The notes: generated by a model not told the origin, from the sequence alone. DNA of 64,000 nt from Elephas maximus indicus (GCF_024166365.1 NC_064846.1:32695866-32759865), one strand, 5' to 3'; counted from the stretch's first letter, positions 34,758-62,132 are shown. Translations and numbers: made by a program.

Positions 34758-34808
34758 GTAAAGATTACAGACTTGGAAACCCTATGGGGCAGTTCTACTC
34801 TGCTTTAT

Positions 34809-34945
34809 CATGTTGCCATCGAGTCAATTCCAACCCATAGTGACCCTATAGGACAGAGTAGGACAAAGAGCCCCTGGTGGATTTGAAGTGCCAACATTTG
34901 GTTATCAGCCATAGCTCTTAACCACTATGCCACCAGGGTTTCCAC
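34809..34945 (-). mobile_element. AfroSINE, short form, nested, minus strand
   Basis: TGTTGCCATCGAGTCAATTC to CCACTATGCCACCAGGGTTT on the plus strand is a whole short-form SINE in reverse. The split host sequence (CTGC/TTAT and CTGC/CTTAT) suggests a short diverged target duplication. Confidence 0.8.
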
Positions 34946-35045
34946 TGCCTTATAGGGTCACTGTAAGTCAGAACTGACTCGAGGGCAATGGGTATTGTGG
35001 GTAGGAAGGGGTAGGGGGAATAACCACCTGAAATGCCTACTTCTA

Positions 35046-35252
35046 GTGGGCAGCTCCTGTCTGGAGACGAGATGAGAAGGTGGGGGGGGACAGGAGCTGG
35101 TTGAATGGACAAAGGAAATACAGGGCGGAGAGGAGGAGTGTGCTGTCACATTATAGGGAGAGCAACTAGGGTCACATAACAATGTGTGTAAGTTATTGTA
35201 TGGGAAACTGAGTTGAATTGCAAACTTTCACTTAAAGCACAATAAAGAAAAA
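35046..35252 (+). mobile_element. L1 3' end, 207 bp, with perfect target duplication
   Basis: GTGGGCAGCTCCTGTCTGGA to CACTTAAAGCACAATAAAG is the last 200 bp of the lineage L1. A 15-bp duplication AAATGCCTACTTCTA lies at 35031-35045 and 35253-35267. A heavily 5'-truncated but recent insertion. Confidence 0.92.
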
Positions 35253-35267
35253 AAATGCCTACTTCTA

Positions 35268-35754
35268 AATTTCCTTCTGCTGAATGATCCTTTATCTCCA
35301 CACTCTTTATCCCACCAGACTAGCTTGCAAGCTTGCAGCTCCTGTGACTCTATGGACAGCTGCCTCTACAGATTCACAAACATTCTTCCTTGCTGTCTGC
35401 CTCAAAGGGGTAGTGGCTTTTTAGGTTCTTTGCTACTCCCTCACTCATACTTTCTTGTAGTGACTGTACCATCGCTTGGGACAACCAGGCCAATGTTTGT
35501 GAGGAGGGGAGGTGTTACTATTGTTCATATTTTTATACATGTCTAAAATTGACTTCTCATGCACATACGGATCCCATAAATTAATGTGGAAACTAATGTC
35601 TTTTTTTTTTTTTTTTTTAAACATGACCTGACCTGACGTGTACATTATGCCTGGCCCCATGACACAAGATATATTTAGGAGTGGTTACATTTTAGTATTT
35701 CTAGCGGACTATTTTGTTTTTTTGGAGGAAGTAAAACAAATACAAAGTCATACC
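35268..35754. other. intergenic sequence downstream of XIAP
   Basis: It has an 18-20 bp T tract near 35600. No gene recognised. Confidence 0.4.
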
Positions 35755-35771
35755 ATTTTAAAGAATAGTAC

Positions 35772-35777
35772 TTTATT
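35772..35777 (-). terminator. XIAP: candidate XIAP polyadenylation signal AATAAA
   Basis: Minus-strand AATAAAGTACTATTC, followed about 20-45 nt later by a GT/T-rich stretch (TTTGTATTTGTTTT). This would place cleavage near 35750-35760. The call is from sequence alone. Confidence 0.55.
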
Positions 35778-36399
35778 GAGTAAGTTTTATTCAGAGAAAA
35801 ATAAGCTTTAGTCTACGGTGACTGCCAGATTATATAGTGGAAAGCAATTTTCTTAGTTTTCCATACTGATGGAAAGGTTCCTACTAAGTGAAAAGAAAAA
35901 AAAGCCATAAAATTATATTCACAAATACGGTGCTCTATGTCAACACATTTCACAGGATTATTCACAACGCTAACGTGACGACATAAGAATCAGTCATTCT
36001 GCCAGGTTCGATACAGTGTACCAGTAATGGAAAAAAAGGGCAAAATCTTCTAACAGAAACTACATTAAAACCTTTATTACATCAAATCGAAAATGCAAAT
36101 TTGTTACTAAGTAGAGATAAAATATTCTTATACAGTAATTTAAAATTTTTCAATAACGATACATAAGAATGTAGTAAATGCCAAAAAATCTATATGCATA
36201 TCTTACAACTTGAGACTTCAAAACAGACTCTCACCGCTCAAACATTAATGTAGTATTGTACAACTGCAAGATATGATATATGTATTTAAGATTGTCCTAT
36301 TGTAATAGTTAGAAAGTGTCATTTCATATGTAGTGAAAGTTGTGGTATAATGGGAAAAAAAATGGAAAGAATTAGAAAAAGAAACATTTGAGACCTCCC

Positions 36400-36575
36400 A
36401 GGAGAGGTAGTTTGGTGAAGCTTCACCTTCAAACTATGTCCTAGTCCTGGTCCTGCTGCAACCTAGCTATCAGCTTTTAGCCTTAGTCGCCTGACCCACA
36501 TGTGCAATGAGGGGGATGAATTAGATACTCCTTAAGGTCACTTCTAGCCCTGACAACTCTATGATTCTAATACGC
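36400..36575 (+). mobile_element. MIR3-like SINE
   Basis: CCTTAAGGTCACTTCTAGCC then CTGACAACTCTATGATTCT is the 3' end of the MIR3-like family. It lies within the XIAP 3' UTR, antisense to the transcript. Confidence 0.5.
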
Positions 36576-36929
36576 TGCGAGTGAAATTCACATTGCACTA
36601 AATACAAGAGAGTCAAACCGAAGCTGATTATTAAGGTGGGAATAAATCAACTGTTTTAATAAGAAAAACTCAAGTAATTTGATAAGAATAATTTGTTCAA
36701 GTTTTTAAAAAGGAGATTTAAATATTTTCAGGGACTTTGCCTATATACTGTAATTTATGTATTACGAAAAACACGAAAAAAAGATTGACTAAGAGTCAGT
36801 GAAAGAATTATCTAAGAATTTCTTCCAACTTTTAACTCAAGTAATTATGTAAGAATTTCTTCTACGTTTCAGCCTAAGTTTCCAGGTGAAGGCAAACCCA
36901 TGGAGGGTCAGAGTGCTAGGAAGGGCATG

Positions 36930-37035
36930 GTATTTCTAACGTGTAGGTGCTTTACATGCACGGTCTTCTTGAACTCTTATAACCTTGTCAGATAGGTAGT
37001 ATTCTCTCCATTTCACAGATGGAGATGCGGCTACC
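36930..37035 (-). mobile_element. MIR fragment, minus strand
   Basis: GGTGCTTTACATGCACGGTC then AGATAGGTAGTATTCTCTCC and TTCACAGATGGAGATG. Confidence 0.5.
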
Positions 37036-40000
37036 TCTTCTCTTTTATAAAGCAGATTCTTTTTTAAAAAGAACTACATCAGTCAAATATTCCTTCCCAT
37101 TTTCTTATTTCCCTTATTGAAATTACACAACCTAGTCTACTTCTCCCACCCCTTCCACTCCTTTGCCCGATTCAACACCTGGATAATGAGGATATAAAAC
37201 AGGGATTCGGGTCTAAAGGGTACAATACATGCAACTAATGCTGTGGCGGTAGTCTCCATTCAGAGTTCAAAATACAAAAGGAAAAGAGGAAAAAACAACT
37301 ATCCAAGTTTAAATCATATAACAAGAAAAGATCATAATATACAGGGCCAAATCACATTACACACACCTACCCTACCCCACTTAGCCCTGACCAAAGAGGG
37401 GGAAAACACAAATCAAGCAGGAAGGGCAATACAAAGCCATTAAATAAACTGGAACGTACTCTATAAACACTAAACCCATTTCTCAAAAATTAAGCACTAC
37501 TAAATTATTACAAATAAAGATAACTATTCATTACAAAACAAAGGGAATCTTCACTAGACTAAGATATAGTAGAATAGATAGTGACTTTGAAATCCTAGAG
37601 TGAGCTTTATATAGAAAAGGAATGTCTATATGTAGATACCAAGAACTAATTTTTTTAGGTGGAGAGAGTTAGATCTGGTTATATTTTTGACCTTGCAAAT
37701 GATCAGTTTTATACAATTAGATGGGAAGGTTCCAGTGCTTCCTAATAGTACAAACACAGACAGACTGGCAAGCTCAAACATTTGATTAGAAGCTAGAAGA
37801 GCGCTGGGTGATTTTAAGAACCTGAAGCAACAGTGTTTTCCAAACAATGCTTAAAATAAACTTGTTAGCCACATCAGCTGCATGCATTAAATTTCACAAC
37901 TCATGGGCGAAAAAAAGGTCTTGCTTTTTTAACTCTAAACATACAAAGTTTTTAGAAGAAGCGTTTTAACGAACTGAGGCTCTCAGAACAGCAAAAGCCT
38001 TACGCTCAAACAACTTGCTCCTTGCCTAGCAACTAGACTGAACTAACTACTTGACTTAGAGCTGAAGTGTCTTGAAAGACACATTTCATAAACGTCAACA
38101 CTCTTCTCCCCTTGTAGAAAGCTTTCAATTTAAACTTAAAGCTTAGACTGTACAGGGCAAGTTTAACTAAATGAATATATAACTAAACCTGGGTGGAAGA
38201 CAGTGCAAAGGTAAAGAACTCAGGATTTGCACCGTAAAATAAAAACAGGGCAGTCATTATTTAATTACAAAAACATTCTCATTTAAATTTGCAACGCTTT
38301 AAATGAATATCCCATGGAAGTAGGAATCAACAGGTTAGGAGAACATGAGGATACTCTTTCTCTTAGAAAATACAATGAAAATAGAATTTTTAAGTTTCCC
38401 TCTTAAACTTTTCTGTGCAGTAAAATGCCTCACTTCACCTCTGCAACAAATAGGTCATTGTGACAATCTTGTAATATAAACCCTGGGTGGTCTAGGAAGC
38501 ATTTTTAAACTTTCATATGAACTCTTACTCAAGTGTTTTCTCTTCTTGTCAATATTTTATAATTCCCAAGAGGTTTTAAGGATCTTGAGAGAATATTTAT
38601 TTCAGAATTATCTATTACTATTACTAGTCAAGAAAACAAACAAAAAAATTTAGGTAGAGGAAAGACAACATTTTGTCCTATATACACTTTAAACAATCAT
38701 CTTAACGGTAAATTCACACGAAACTAAAATACAAGACGATATGAGAATCTCAACATGGAAAGCCGTCACTATAACTACGAGCAGTGTACAAAATGCGTCT
38801 ACTTGTTACCTACATAAGCTGACAGATGTTTAAAATACTGGGTTAACAAAGATCTTTTAGTAAAGTGACTTAGGCAGGCTTAAACTAGCAAGGATTAAGG
38901 ATGAATCCTTACTAATTAATTGGAAGATCTGAGACATATTTTATATTTCATTTTACAAAATCAGAAATACTTATTTTGAAACAAGAGAAGAAGACATGGT
39001 CTACCTGTCAGAAAACTACCACTCAGAAATATTTCTTATCCACAAAGCAGGAAAATCATAACGACATGTAAAATTCACATTGGCACCACAAAGGTTAACT
39101 GCCCTGCCTTTTCGGATTAGAAAAATTAAAGCTGAGCGATAAGTAGTTCTGCAGGTGTTTGAACATGCCTAAGCCTTTAAATCAGTAAAATACTTTCTAA
39201 AAATTCTGATTACAAAATTAATACATACTTATAAAAAATTCAAACAGAACAAAATGAAAAAAGGAGAAAGTGAAAGGCCCCTGTAAACTTCTGGGACCCT
39301 CCTCCCAACCCCCTCAAGGGAAAGGACATTTACCAGTTTGGTGCATATCTTTCCAAACCTTGTGTTCTATACACATACAAAACACACACACCTTAATTTG
39401 GCTCATACTAAATATAGTGATTTGCCACTTGCATTCTACATGTAATGTATCGTTGACATCTTTTCATGTTGGTATATGTAGGCTAGATGGTATTCTATCA
39501 TTAAAATATCTTTTTAAAAATGACAAAATCACCTTTTTAAGTCATTCACACAAATACACGTCTAATTTTAAAACAAAATGAACACAACCCCCTAAAACAT
39601 AAAGACAAAAATAAAAAAAATGATCTTTCTGCCAGTGTGGAACGGTTCATTCCTTTTTCACACAGAACAAATTATGTGATTGGGGAGATTAAATCTAACC
39701 TCCACGTTTACAGTTTACACAGAGTGCTCCCTTTGCTAAGCCTATCTGAAAAGAATGAAAACTTCAGCTAATTAGTTCCCTTACACTTACAACCTAAGTT
39801 GGTCCACTACAAATACACGCTGTGATCATACATGACACTTCTCAACCTAGGCTTTCAACTGAATGAAAAAAAAAAAATAGCAGTTAAAAAAAAAAAAAGG
39901 TAAAGAATATAGATAATTTCCTGAAAACTCCAGAAATGTAAATTCTAGCTTGCCAACTAAAACACTGCAGTTTACGTTTTCTACTTGGGTAGCAAATGTT

Positions 40001-40092
40001 AATGGAATTCAGTACTGATTACTTACAGTCAGTCCACATCGCACGTTCAGACAGAGCAATAGGACCCTCACCCGCCTACTGTGCAGTCAGAT

Positions 40093-56275
<16,183 letters not shown>

Positions 56276-56414
56276 CTTCTCTTGAAATTAGGACTTGTCC
56301 ACCTTTTCTAAAAAGAGAACATTATGTTAGGAAATACAAAATGCGAAAAACAAGCAGTATGCTCAATATTAAGAGCTAGCAAATTATTCACTAATGACAT
56401 AAAAATAATTACAC
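56276..56414 (-). promoter_or_regulatory. XIAP: XIAP leader next to the start codon: splice acceptor tract and IRES-homologous region
   Basis: The minus strand upstream of the ATG reads CATAATGTTCTCTTTTTAG then AAAAGGTGGACAAGTCC. In human the same pyrimidine tract is both the intron 1 splice acceptor and a key part of the described XIAP internal ribosome entry segment (about 160 nt before the AUG). Here the similarity extends to the phrase CTGCTTGTTTTTCGCATTTT and breaks at 56415, where an L1 starts. That the element works as an IRES in this species is not shown; its status as IRES rather than splice site is debated even in human. Confidence 0.6.
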
Positions 56415-57318
56415 ACACTAATTAGATAGTAGATAAGAACTACTTTAGGTGAAAGGAAAGACAACACACAATACAGGAGAGGTCAGCACACCTGCACTAA
56501 ACCAAAGCAGTTTCCTGAATAAACGGAATGCTTCAAAGGCCAGCTTAGCAGGGGCAGGGGGTTTGCGGACCATGGTCTCAGGGGACATCTAAGTTAGCTG
56601 GCGTAACAAAATTTATTAAGAAAACATTTAAAACATTCTGCATCTCACTTTGGAGAGTGGCATCTGCGGTCTTAAACACTAGCAAGTGGCCATCTAAGAT
56701 GCATCAACTGGTCTCAACCCACATGGAGCAAAGGAGAATGAATGCCAAAGACACAAGGTAATTATGAGCCCAAGAGACAGAAAGGGCCACATAAACCAGA
56801 GACTACATCATCCTGAGGCCAAAAGAACTAGATGGTGCCCAGCCACAACTGATGACTGCCCTAACAACGAACACAACAGAGAACCCCTGAGGGAGCAGCA
56901 GAGCAGTGGGATGCAGACCCCAAATTCACGGAAAAAAACAGACTTAATGGTCTGACCGAGACTAGAAGGACCCTGGAGGTCATGGTCCCCAGACCTTCTG
57001 TTTGCTCAAGACAGGAGCCATTCCCAAAGCCAACTCTTCAGACAGGGATCGGACTGGACTATGGGATAGACAATGATACTGGTGAGGAGTGACATGAGAC
57101 TATGTGGCCAGCTCCTGTCTGAAGGGGAGATGAGAAGGCAGAAGGGGACAGGAGCTGGATGAATGGACACGGAAATAGATGGTAGAGAGAAGGAGTGTGC
57201 TGCCTCATTAGGGGGAGAGCAACTATGAGTATATAGCAAGGTGTATATAAATTTTTATATGAGACTGACTTCATGTGTAAACTTTCACTTAAAACACAAT
57301 AAAAATAAAAACAAAAAT
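56415..57318 (+). mobile_element. L1 3' UTR insertion close upstream of the XIAP start codon
   Basis: It runs through the full 3' UTR order (ACTACTTTAGGTGAAAGGAA, GGACCATGGTCTCAGGGGAC, GATGGTGCCCAGCCACAACT, CACTTAAAACACAATAAAA). Perfect 11-bp duplication AATAATTACAC at 56404-56414 and 57319-57329. It is antisense to XIAP. Confidence 0.92.
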
Positions 57319-57329
57319 AATAATTACAC

Positions 57330-58880
57330 CATCTCTCAAAAACATTCTAATTCTAAAAACTAAAGTTTTACATTACTACATGATTCAAGTTACAAGGTAG
57401 AAACTAGCATTTTTGTTTTCTTTTTAAGGAAAGTAATGCTTAAAAAAAATGCTTAAGCAGGTAAAAAAGGACTGTTAATTTTAACGGCTCATTTTACATA
57501 AATATGGAAACTACATAATACATAATATAATTATTAACCATGTAAAATCATTAATACAAAAAACATGAGCATAAAATATGCAAATTCTTAGTTTATGCGT
57601 AGTTTTTATAATGGATCATTGTCTATTCAAAGCATCAAAGTTTACTATTTAGAATTTAAAAACCCGAATGTTCAAAACGCTAATGAATTAATTTTTAACA
57701 TTTATTTCTTTCTTAGCAAAAGATGTTTTATTCACAATATTGGTTCCAATGTGTTTTTTTAAGACCATCCAATGTTTCTGATTTTCATGAATAAACGAGT
57801 TCATTTTTTTGTGTTGTTGGAAATTGGATCATTTAAGATGTATATAATAATACTGCCCTCTACAGGGTGGCTCAAGAAAAATCCTAAGTATGTGTTTTTT
57901 TGTTTTTTTTATGTGTAGACCTTAACTGCAGTTGCTTTTTCTATCAATTTCCCATGGTCAAGGAACAAGCCGTCTAAATGGAAGAGTAGTGCTGTTACAG
58001 CCTCATCAAAGATACCAAACTGTAGCTGTGTAATATCTAACTTAGATAACATATTAAACAGAATTGGTTGGGTTATGAGAAGTTAACAGATAACTTATCC
58101 TCCAAACCTGGACACCTGTGAAAGTGAAAAATGACAGGCATAAATCAGGGCTTCTCCAGGCTTAACTATGGCACAAGTCTGGTTCTCAAGAATTTTGCAC
58201 AGTGCCTGACATTGGGCTCAGTACTATACTTGTCAAATGCAAAATAAAAGAATGGTCACAATGACTGTCTCTACTTCATATGTGCAATAACTGATTTCTT
58301 AGGAAGAATGAGTTAGCTCTTTTGACATTATGTTGGCACAATATGTCTTGGATGGAACGGCATCTCTCTCGGAGTAAAGTCTAACATGAGGCTTCTCTAC
58401 TGGAGGCTGGCATTGAGTTTCATTCTTGCTGGCCATATCAATTATAGTGGTATTAACTCACGTATACCTCAAGAGCTGAGTTATATCTGCACACAACAAT
58501 TTCTGGAAGATTGTTTCCCTTACTTTTAATGAATTATGAAGTTTCCCAGATGTCTAAAAACATGCCAACACTAGCTTCAAGGCCCTCTGTTGAATCAGGA
58601 TGACAAAATCAAGATTATAAAAACCAAGGCTTGATGATAGGCTAAAACTGGTAAGATAAAATTTAACAGGGGTAAGTGTTAAATCTTACAGTCTGGTTAA
58701 AAAAAAAACCTGTTGCACAATTAAAGAGAGATGGAGACTTGGTTTGGAAAGAAGTCATGTGAAGGCAAACCTCCAGATTAAAACCTTAGGGTTTTAGTTA
58801 ATTACAAATTCATTATGAACCAACACTACATGGCCACTAAAAAACTTAACAGTAATTTCAGGCTGCGTTAACACCCAGAT
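57330..58880. other. XIAP intron 1, nothing recognised
   Basis: AT-rich sequence. No exon, gene or repeat recognised. Runs of T near 57895-57915. Confidence 0.4.
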
Positions 58881-58899
58881 GTGCAATATCCAGATCCAA

Positions 58900-59310
58900 C
58901 TGGCCTACATCTTAGATACAATTTTCCATTCCAAACACATTTTAGAAGGGACATTAACAAAATGAAATGTCCTTAGAGAACAATCAGGGTGATGAAAATT
59001 ATGTCATATGAAAATTACATCACATAAAGAATAGCTGGAAAAGCTGAAGATGCTTGTCCCAAGGGGAAAAAAAATTATGGGGTAGTAGAAAGGACAGAAT
59101 ATCCTCTTTAGATATTTAAAAGGCTATCACATAAAAAAAGGATTAGATTTCTATGTAGCTTGAGGGCAGAATTGGAGTCAATGAATATGATTCTAGCGAG
59201 TAGATTTCAACCCAGTACGAAGATGAACTTCACAACCATCAACAGTGGTACAAAACGGACTGGGTTGCCTTCTAAGGTTATAAGTTCATCCCATCACTGC
59301 AAGGAAGACA
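58900..59310 (+). repeat. ancient interspersed repeat, family unassigned
   Basis: GAGAACAATCAGGGTGATGA, AGATATTTAAAAGGCTATCA, GGATTAGATTTCTATGTAGC and TTGAGGGCAGAATTGGAGTC follow a common old mammalian repeat that I cannot name with confidence. Confidence 0.4.
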
Positions 59311-60096
59311 CTTCTGCATGGACTAGGTGAGAATAGATTAAACATTTCCAAGCCTATAATTAGCCTATAATGGTCAATATACTTCAAAACATATGAAAAT
59401 GACCTTCCCTGAGATGATAATTTTTATTTCTCAGCTCAATCAAAATATATAGAAGTGTAAGATCAATGATCTATTCTCATTTCACAACAGTGGATATTCT
59501 GTGTCGTTCAAGTAGTCATCCTATTTCGGATAATATCATATAAAACTCCATCATTCAACCCTCACAAGAGAATCTGTTTGAAGCTTTCAAGTGGAGATCT
59601 CATCTTCTTGGGCAGGGACCGCTTACCTTACTAATCTGTAGTGTACAATTTCACCTGTTTTTCACCACATCAAGGATATAAAGGTATAGAAGTTGCAGGG
59701 AAGAATCTTGATCAAGTAACAGACATGATGACTACAAACAGCCACAACCTCATTGTAACAGTGAGAGCGGCAAGCCAGGAGAACAATGTTATTAAAAACG
59801 GTAAGACTTCTGGCAGATTCCACCAATCTACTCATAATAGCCTTCTTGGCTATCTACAGCAGACTGAACCAAACTTTGAGCCAAAGGATGAAGACAGTGA
59901 CAAAGGTGACATTACTATTAAAAATAATGTAGCGCCACAAAATTCCTAAAGCTGTTTCTACTACCAAGAGCCTGAAATCATTGACACAAATAGAACAAAC
60001 TTAGTTGTGAGTTTGGACAGAATGATTTTACTCCCTTTAATTGAGTTTAGCACTCCTAGCAAGTAGAGCATGAAGTCCATGGGTAGTGTAAATGGT

Positions 60097-60165
60097 AGAG
60101 TCCTTGGGTAGTATAAAGTGTTAAGTGCTCCACTGCTAGACGAAAGGTTAGCAGTTCAAACCCAC
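60097..60165 (+). mobile_element. AfroSINE head fragment
   Basis: GTCCTTGGGTAGTATAAAGT then CTGCTAGACGAAAGGTTAGC and AGTTCAAACCC: tRNA-like head only. Confidence 0.65.
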
Positions 60166-60324
60166 TGCAATGCAGTGAATTATTTAATATGGCCTTTCTA
60201 ACCACAATCCCTGTGATTCCCACACAATGACTGAGTGGGACTATGCAAATAAGGTGCTTGTGGCCCACCAAGGTGATTGGACAGCTTGCTGCTAATTGCT
60301 AATGCAAATAGGGTGTATGAAACC

Positions 60325-60965
60325 TGTGATGGTTATGTGTCAACTTGGCTCAGCCGTGATTTTAGTGATTTGGCAGTTATGTAATGATGTAGTAATCCTC
60401 CATTCTGTGGTCTGATGTGATTGTCCTCCATTTTGTGGTCTGATGTAATTATCCTCCATTCTGTGATGTGTTATAAATTCTAGCCTCTATGCCTGTGGTA
60501 ATGGTTCCATTTGGGAGTAAGTTGTCTGTTATGTTAATAAGGCAGGCATAGTTGGGATGTATCTTGAGTCACTGCCTTACTAGAGGTTGTGACTCAAGTC
60601 ACCATTCTTACCCTAGACACCAACCTACCACCCTTATTCCAGTCATACCCTTGTACTGCCTTGCTCAAGTAAGGGGACTTTCTTTGAGGGTATGGTCTGC
60701 ATCCAATACATATGAAAGCTCTGGCAAAGTTCTGGATCCTGCATCCAGCTCGTCATCATCTGACCTCCAGTTCTTGGAACCTGAGACAGCAGTTTATCAA
60801 CTGACCTGATCTGCCAGCTTCCACAGCCTTGTAAGCCAGCAGCCTGTCATCTGACCTGCTGATTTGGGTTCATCAGCCCCTGTAGCCATGGGAATCAAGA
60901 GAAGCCTTCAGCCTGACTAACAAATTTGGAACCTGTCAGCCTCCACAACTGTGTGAGCCATTTCC
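60325..60965 (+). mobile_element. ERVL/MaLR-like LTR with internal tandem repeats
   Basis: It starts TGTGATGGTTATGTGTCAAC. A 28-bp unit (CCTCCATTCTGTGGTCTGAT...) is repeated at 60397, 60425 and 60453. The 3' limit is uncertain. It sits between the two parts of the PARD6B copy. Confidence 0.65.
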
Positions 60966-61149
60966 TTGATGGTTCATGAGTTCTGTGAGATGTTGCAGTG
61001 AGTTACAGAACCCATAGATGGGAGGGAGAGTACTGACGGGAAGAGTAGTAGCTGACGTTAAGAGATGATAGAGTGGTTCAGCCGTCTGGAAAAGTTGGAC
61101 ATTTGGGACATCTTTAACCTCCAACTTTGTGCTGATTCTTCTAAAAGAA

Positions 61150-61312
61150 ACTGTTCATTCACCCACCCAGAGGTGCCTTTAGAAGGCAGGCCTGGCAATC
61201 TGCTTCTGAAAAGTCACAGCCTTAAAAACCCTATGGAGCAGTTCTAGTTTGCAAACATGGGGTGTCACCATGAGTTGCGAATGATTCAACAGCAACTAAC
61301 AACAACAAGCAG
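61150..61312 (+). mobile_element. 3' part of the tRNA-Gly-type SINE
   Basis: GGCAGGCCTGGCAATCTGCT then AAAAACCCTATGGAGCAG, CACCATGAGTTGCGAATG and AACTAACAACAACAAG match the second half of 29871-30171. Confidence 0.75.
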
Positions 61313-61477
61313 CAAGGCAGCAAACAGAATTTCAAACACATGCTCCAGATCAGAAAATCTTAATAGAAGATGTAACGATTATAACATTATGAAGCCATAA
61401 TTTGAACGCTTTCTGAGAGAGGATGCCACAGGACTTATAAATTTGGCTAGTTTAAGAGATTTTAAACCTCTAAACAA

Positions 61478-61682
61478 AGGAGCCCTGGTGGCACAGTCGT
61501 TAAGACCTCAGCTGCTAACTGAAAGATCAGCATTTGAAACCCACCCAGAGACTCCTCAGGAGAAAGACCTGCTCATGTAAAAATTACACTGTTAGACATC
61601 CCATGGGGAAAGAACTGTTCTGTCCTACAGGGACACTAGGAGTCGGAATCAACTCAACAGCAATGGGTTTTGTTTTGGTTTT
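61478..61682 (+). mobile_element. AfroSINE, long form
   Basis: AGGAGCCCTGGTGGCACAGT to GGGTTTTGTTTTGG; diverged in the middle. Confidence 0.87.
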
Positions 61683-61734
61683 AAATATTTGAACCAATGA
61701 CCTGTAATAGGCAAGAGAACAACATCGCAAGTTT

Positions 61735-61970
61735 AAAATGTTATTAAGATAATAGAGACAGAAAGCAGATTGGTGGTTGCCTAGTGTCAGGGGAAAAGGG
61801 GAATGGGAAGTAATGGCAAATGGATACTGGGTTTCTTTTTGGGATAATAAAAATGTTCTAAAATTAGATTGTGGTGATGGCTGCACAACTCTGTGAATAT
61901 ACTAAAAACTACGGAACTGCACACTTTAAATGAATTTTATGATATGTGAATTATCTCAATAAAGCTACTA
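61735..61970 (+). mobile_element. older L1 3' UTR
   Basis: CAGATTGGTGGTTGCCTAGT, GATTGTGGTGATGGCTGCAC, TACGGAACTGCACACTTTAA, CTCAATAAAGC: the common L1M-type ending. Confidence 0.7.
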
Positions 61971-62132
61971 ACACGTTATTAAAATAGTAGTTCGGAAATA
62001 GTACTGTATATACTTTGGCAGATGAGAGGTGATTTTAAGTCTAAAATAAAGAGGCATCTGCTAATGAAATCATGTACTTTTGATATGGAAAACTGGACGT
62101 TAGGGTAAGTTGTCAGAGCTATGTGAAAGGAC

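Larger units (their letters stand above)
34604..34990 (+). mobile_element. AfroSINE, long form, with two smaller SINE insertions nested in it
   Basis: The head (GGAGTCTTGGTGGCACAGTG) and long-form middle segment run to 34714. A 43-bp insert with its own duplication interrupts it at 34715-34757. It resumes to about 34808, is interrupted by a minus-strand SINE to about 34944, and ends with TATAGGGTCACTGTAAGTCA and the terminal GGGTA. Confidence 0.85.
35755..40092 (-). other. XIAP: XIAP 3' untranslated region (minus strand)
   Basis: It runs from the stop codon at 40093-40095 down to the poly(A) signal at 35772-35777, about 4.3 kb, in one exon with the RING-coding region. Human XIAP also has a very long 3' UTR. 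The region is AT-rich. It holds an ancient MIR3-like repeat near 36400-36570, a MIR fragment near 36930-37030 and an old L1-like piece near 39190-39530, but no lineage-specific AfroSINE, in contrast to the introns. The distal end is inferred from the signal and could be longer or shorter; upstream alternative AATAAA motifs occur, for example at 35786-35791 and 36073-36078. Confidence 0.7.
59670..61392 (+). pseudogene. PARD6B: PARD6B processed-pseudogene fragment, 5' truncated and split by later insertions
   Basis: PARD6B is a PDZ/PB1 adaptor of the PAR3-aPKC polarity complex. Here only the part from the end of the PDZ domain to the stop is present, on the plus strand (antisense to XIAP). The first part (59670-60068) reads GIEVAGKNLDQVTDMM, NSHNLIVTV, SLLGYLQQTEP and FEPKDEDSDKGD. 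A 2-nt loss makes a stop at 59947-59949, after which homology goes on in another frame (KSLKSLTQIE). The second part (61318-61392) resumes with FQTHAPDQKIL-like coding and ends in the normal stop position, TGA at 61390. About 1.25 kb of LTR and SINE sequence separates them. No intron is seen, fitting a retrocopy, though the part kept falls within one exon in human. Confidence 0.88.

Noticed and set aside
1..35000. 5' exons of STAG2, the expected neighbour downstream of XIAP
   Set aside because: I looked for STAG2-like coding and a CpG-rich promoter and saw none; the gene probably lies beyond the left edge.
59641..59949. 102-codon plus-strand ORF as a novel gene
   Set aside because: Its sequence is the PARD6B PDZ end and following region with a frameshift-made stop, and the homology carries on in another frame. 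It is a pseudogene fragment.
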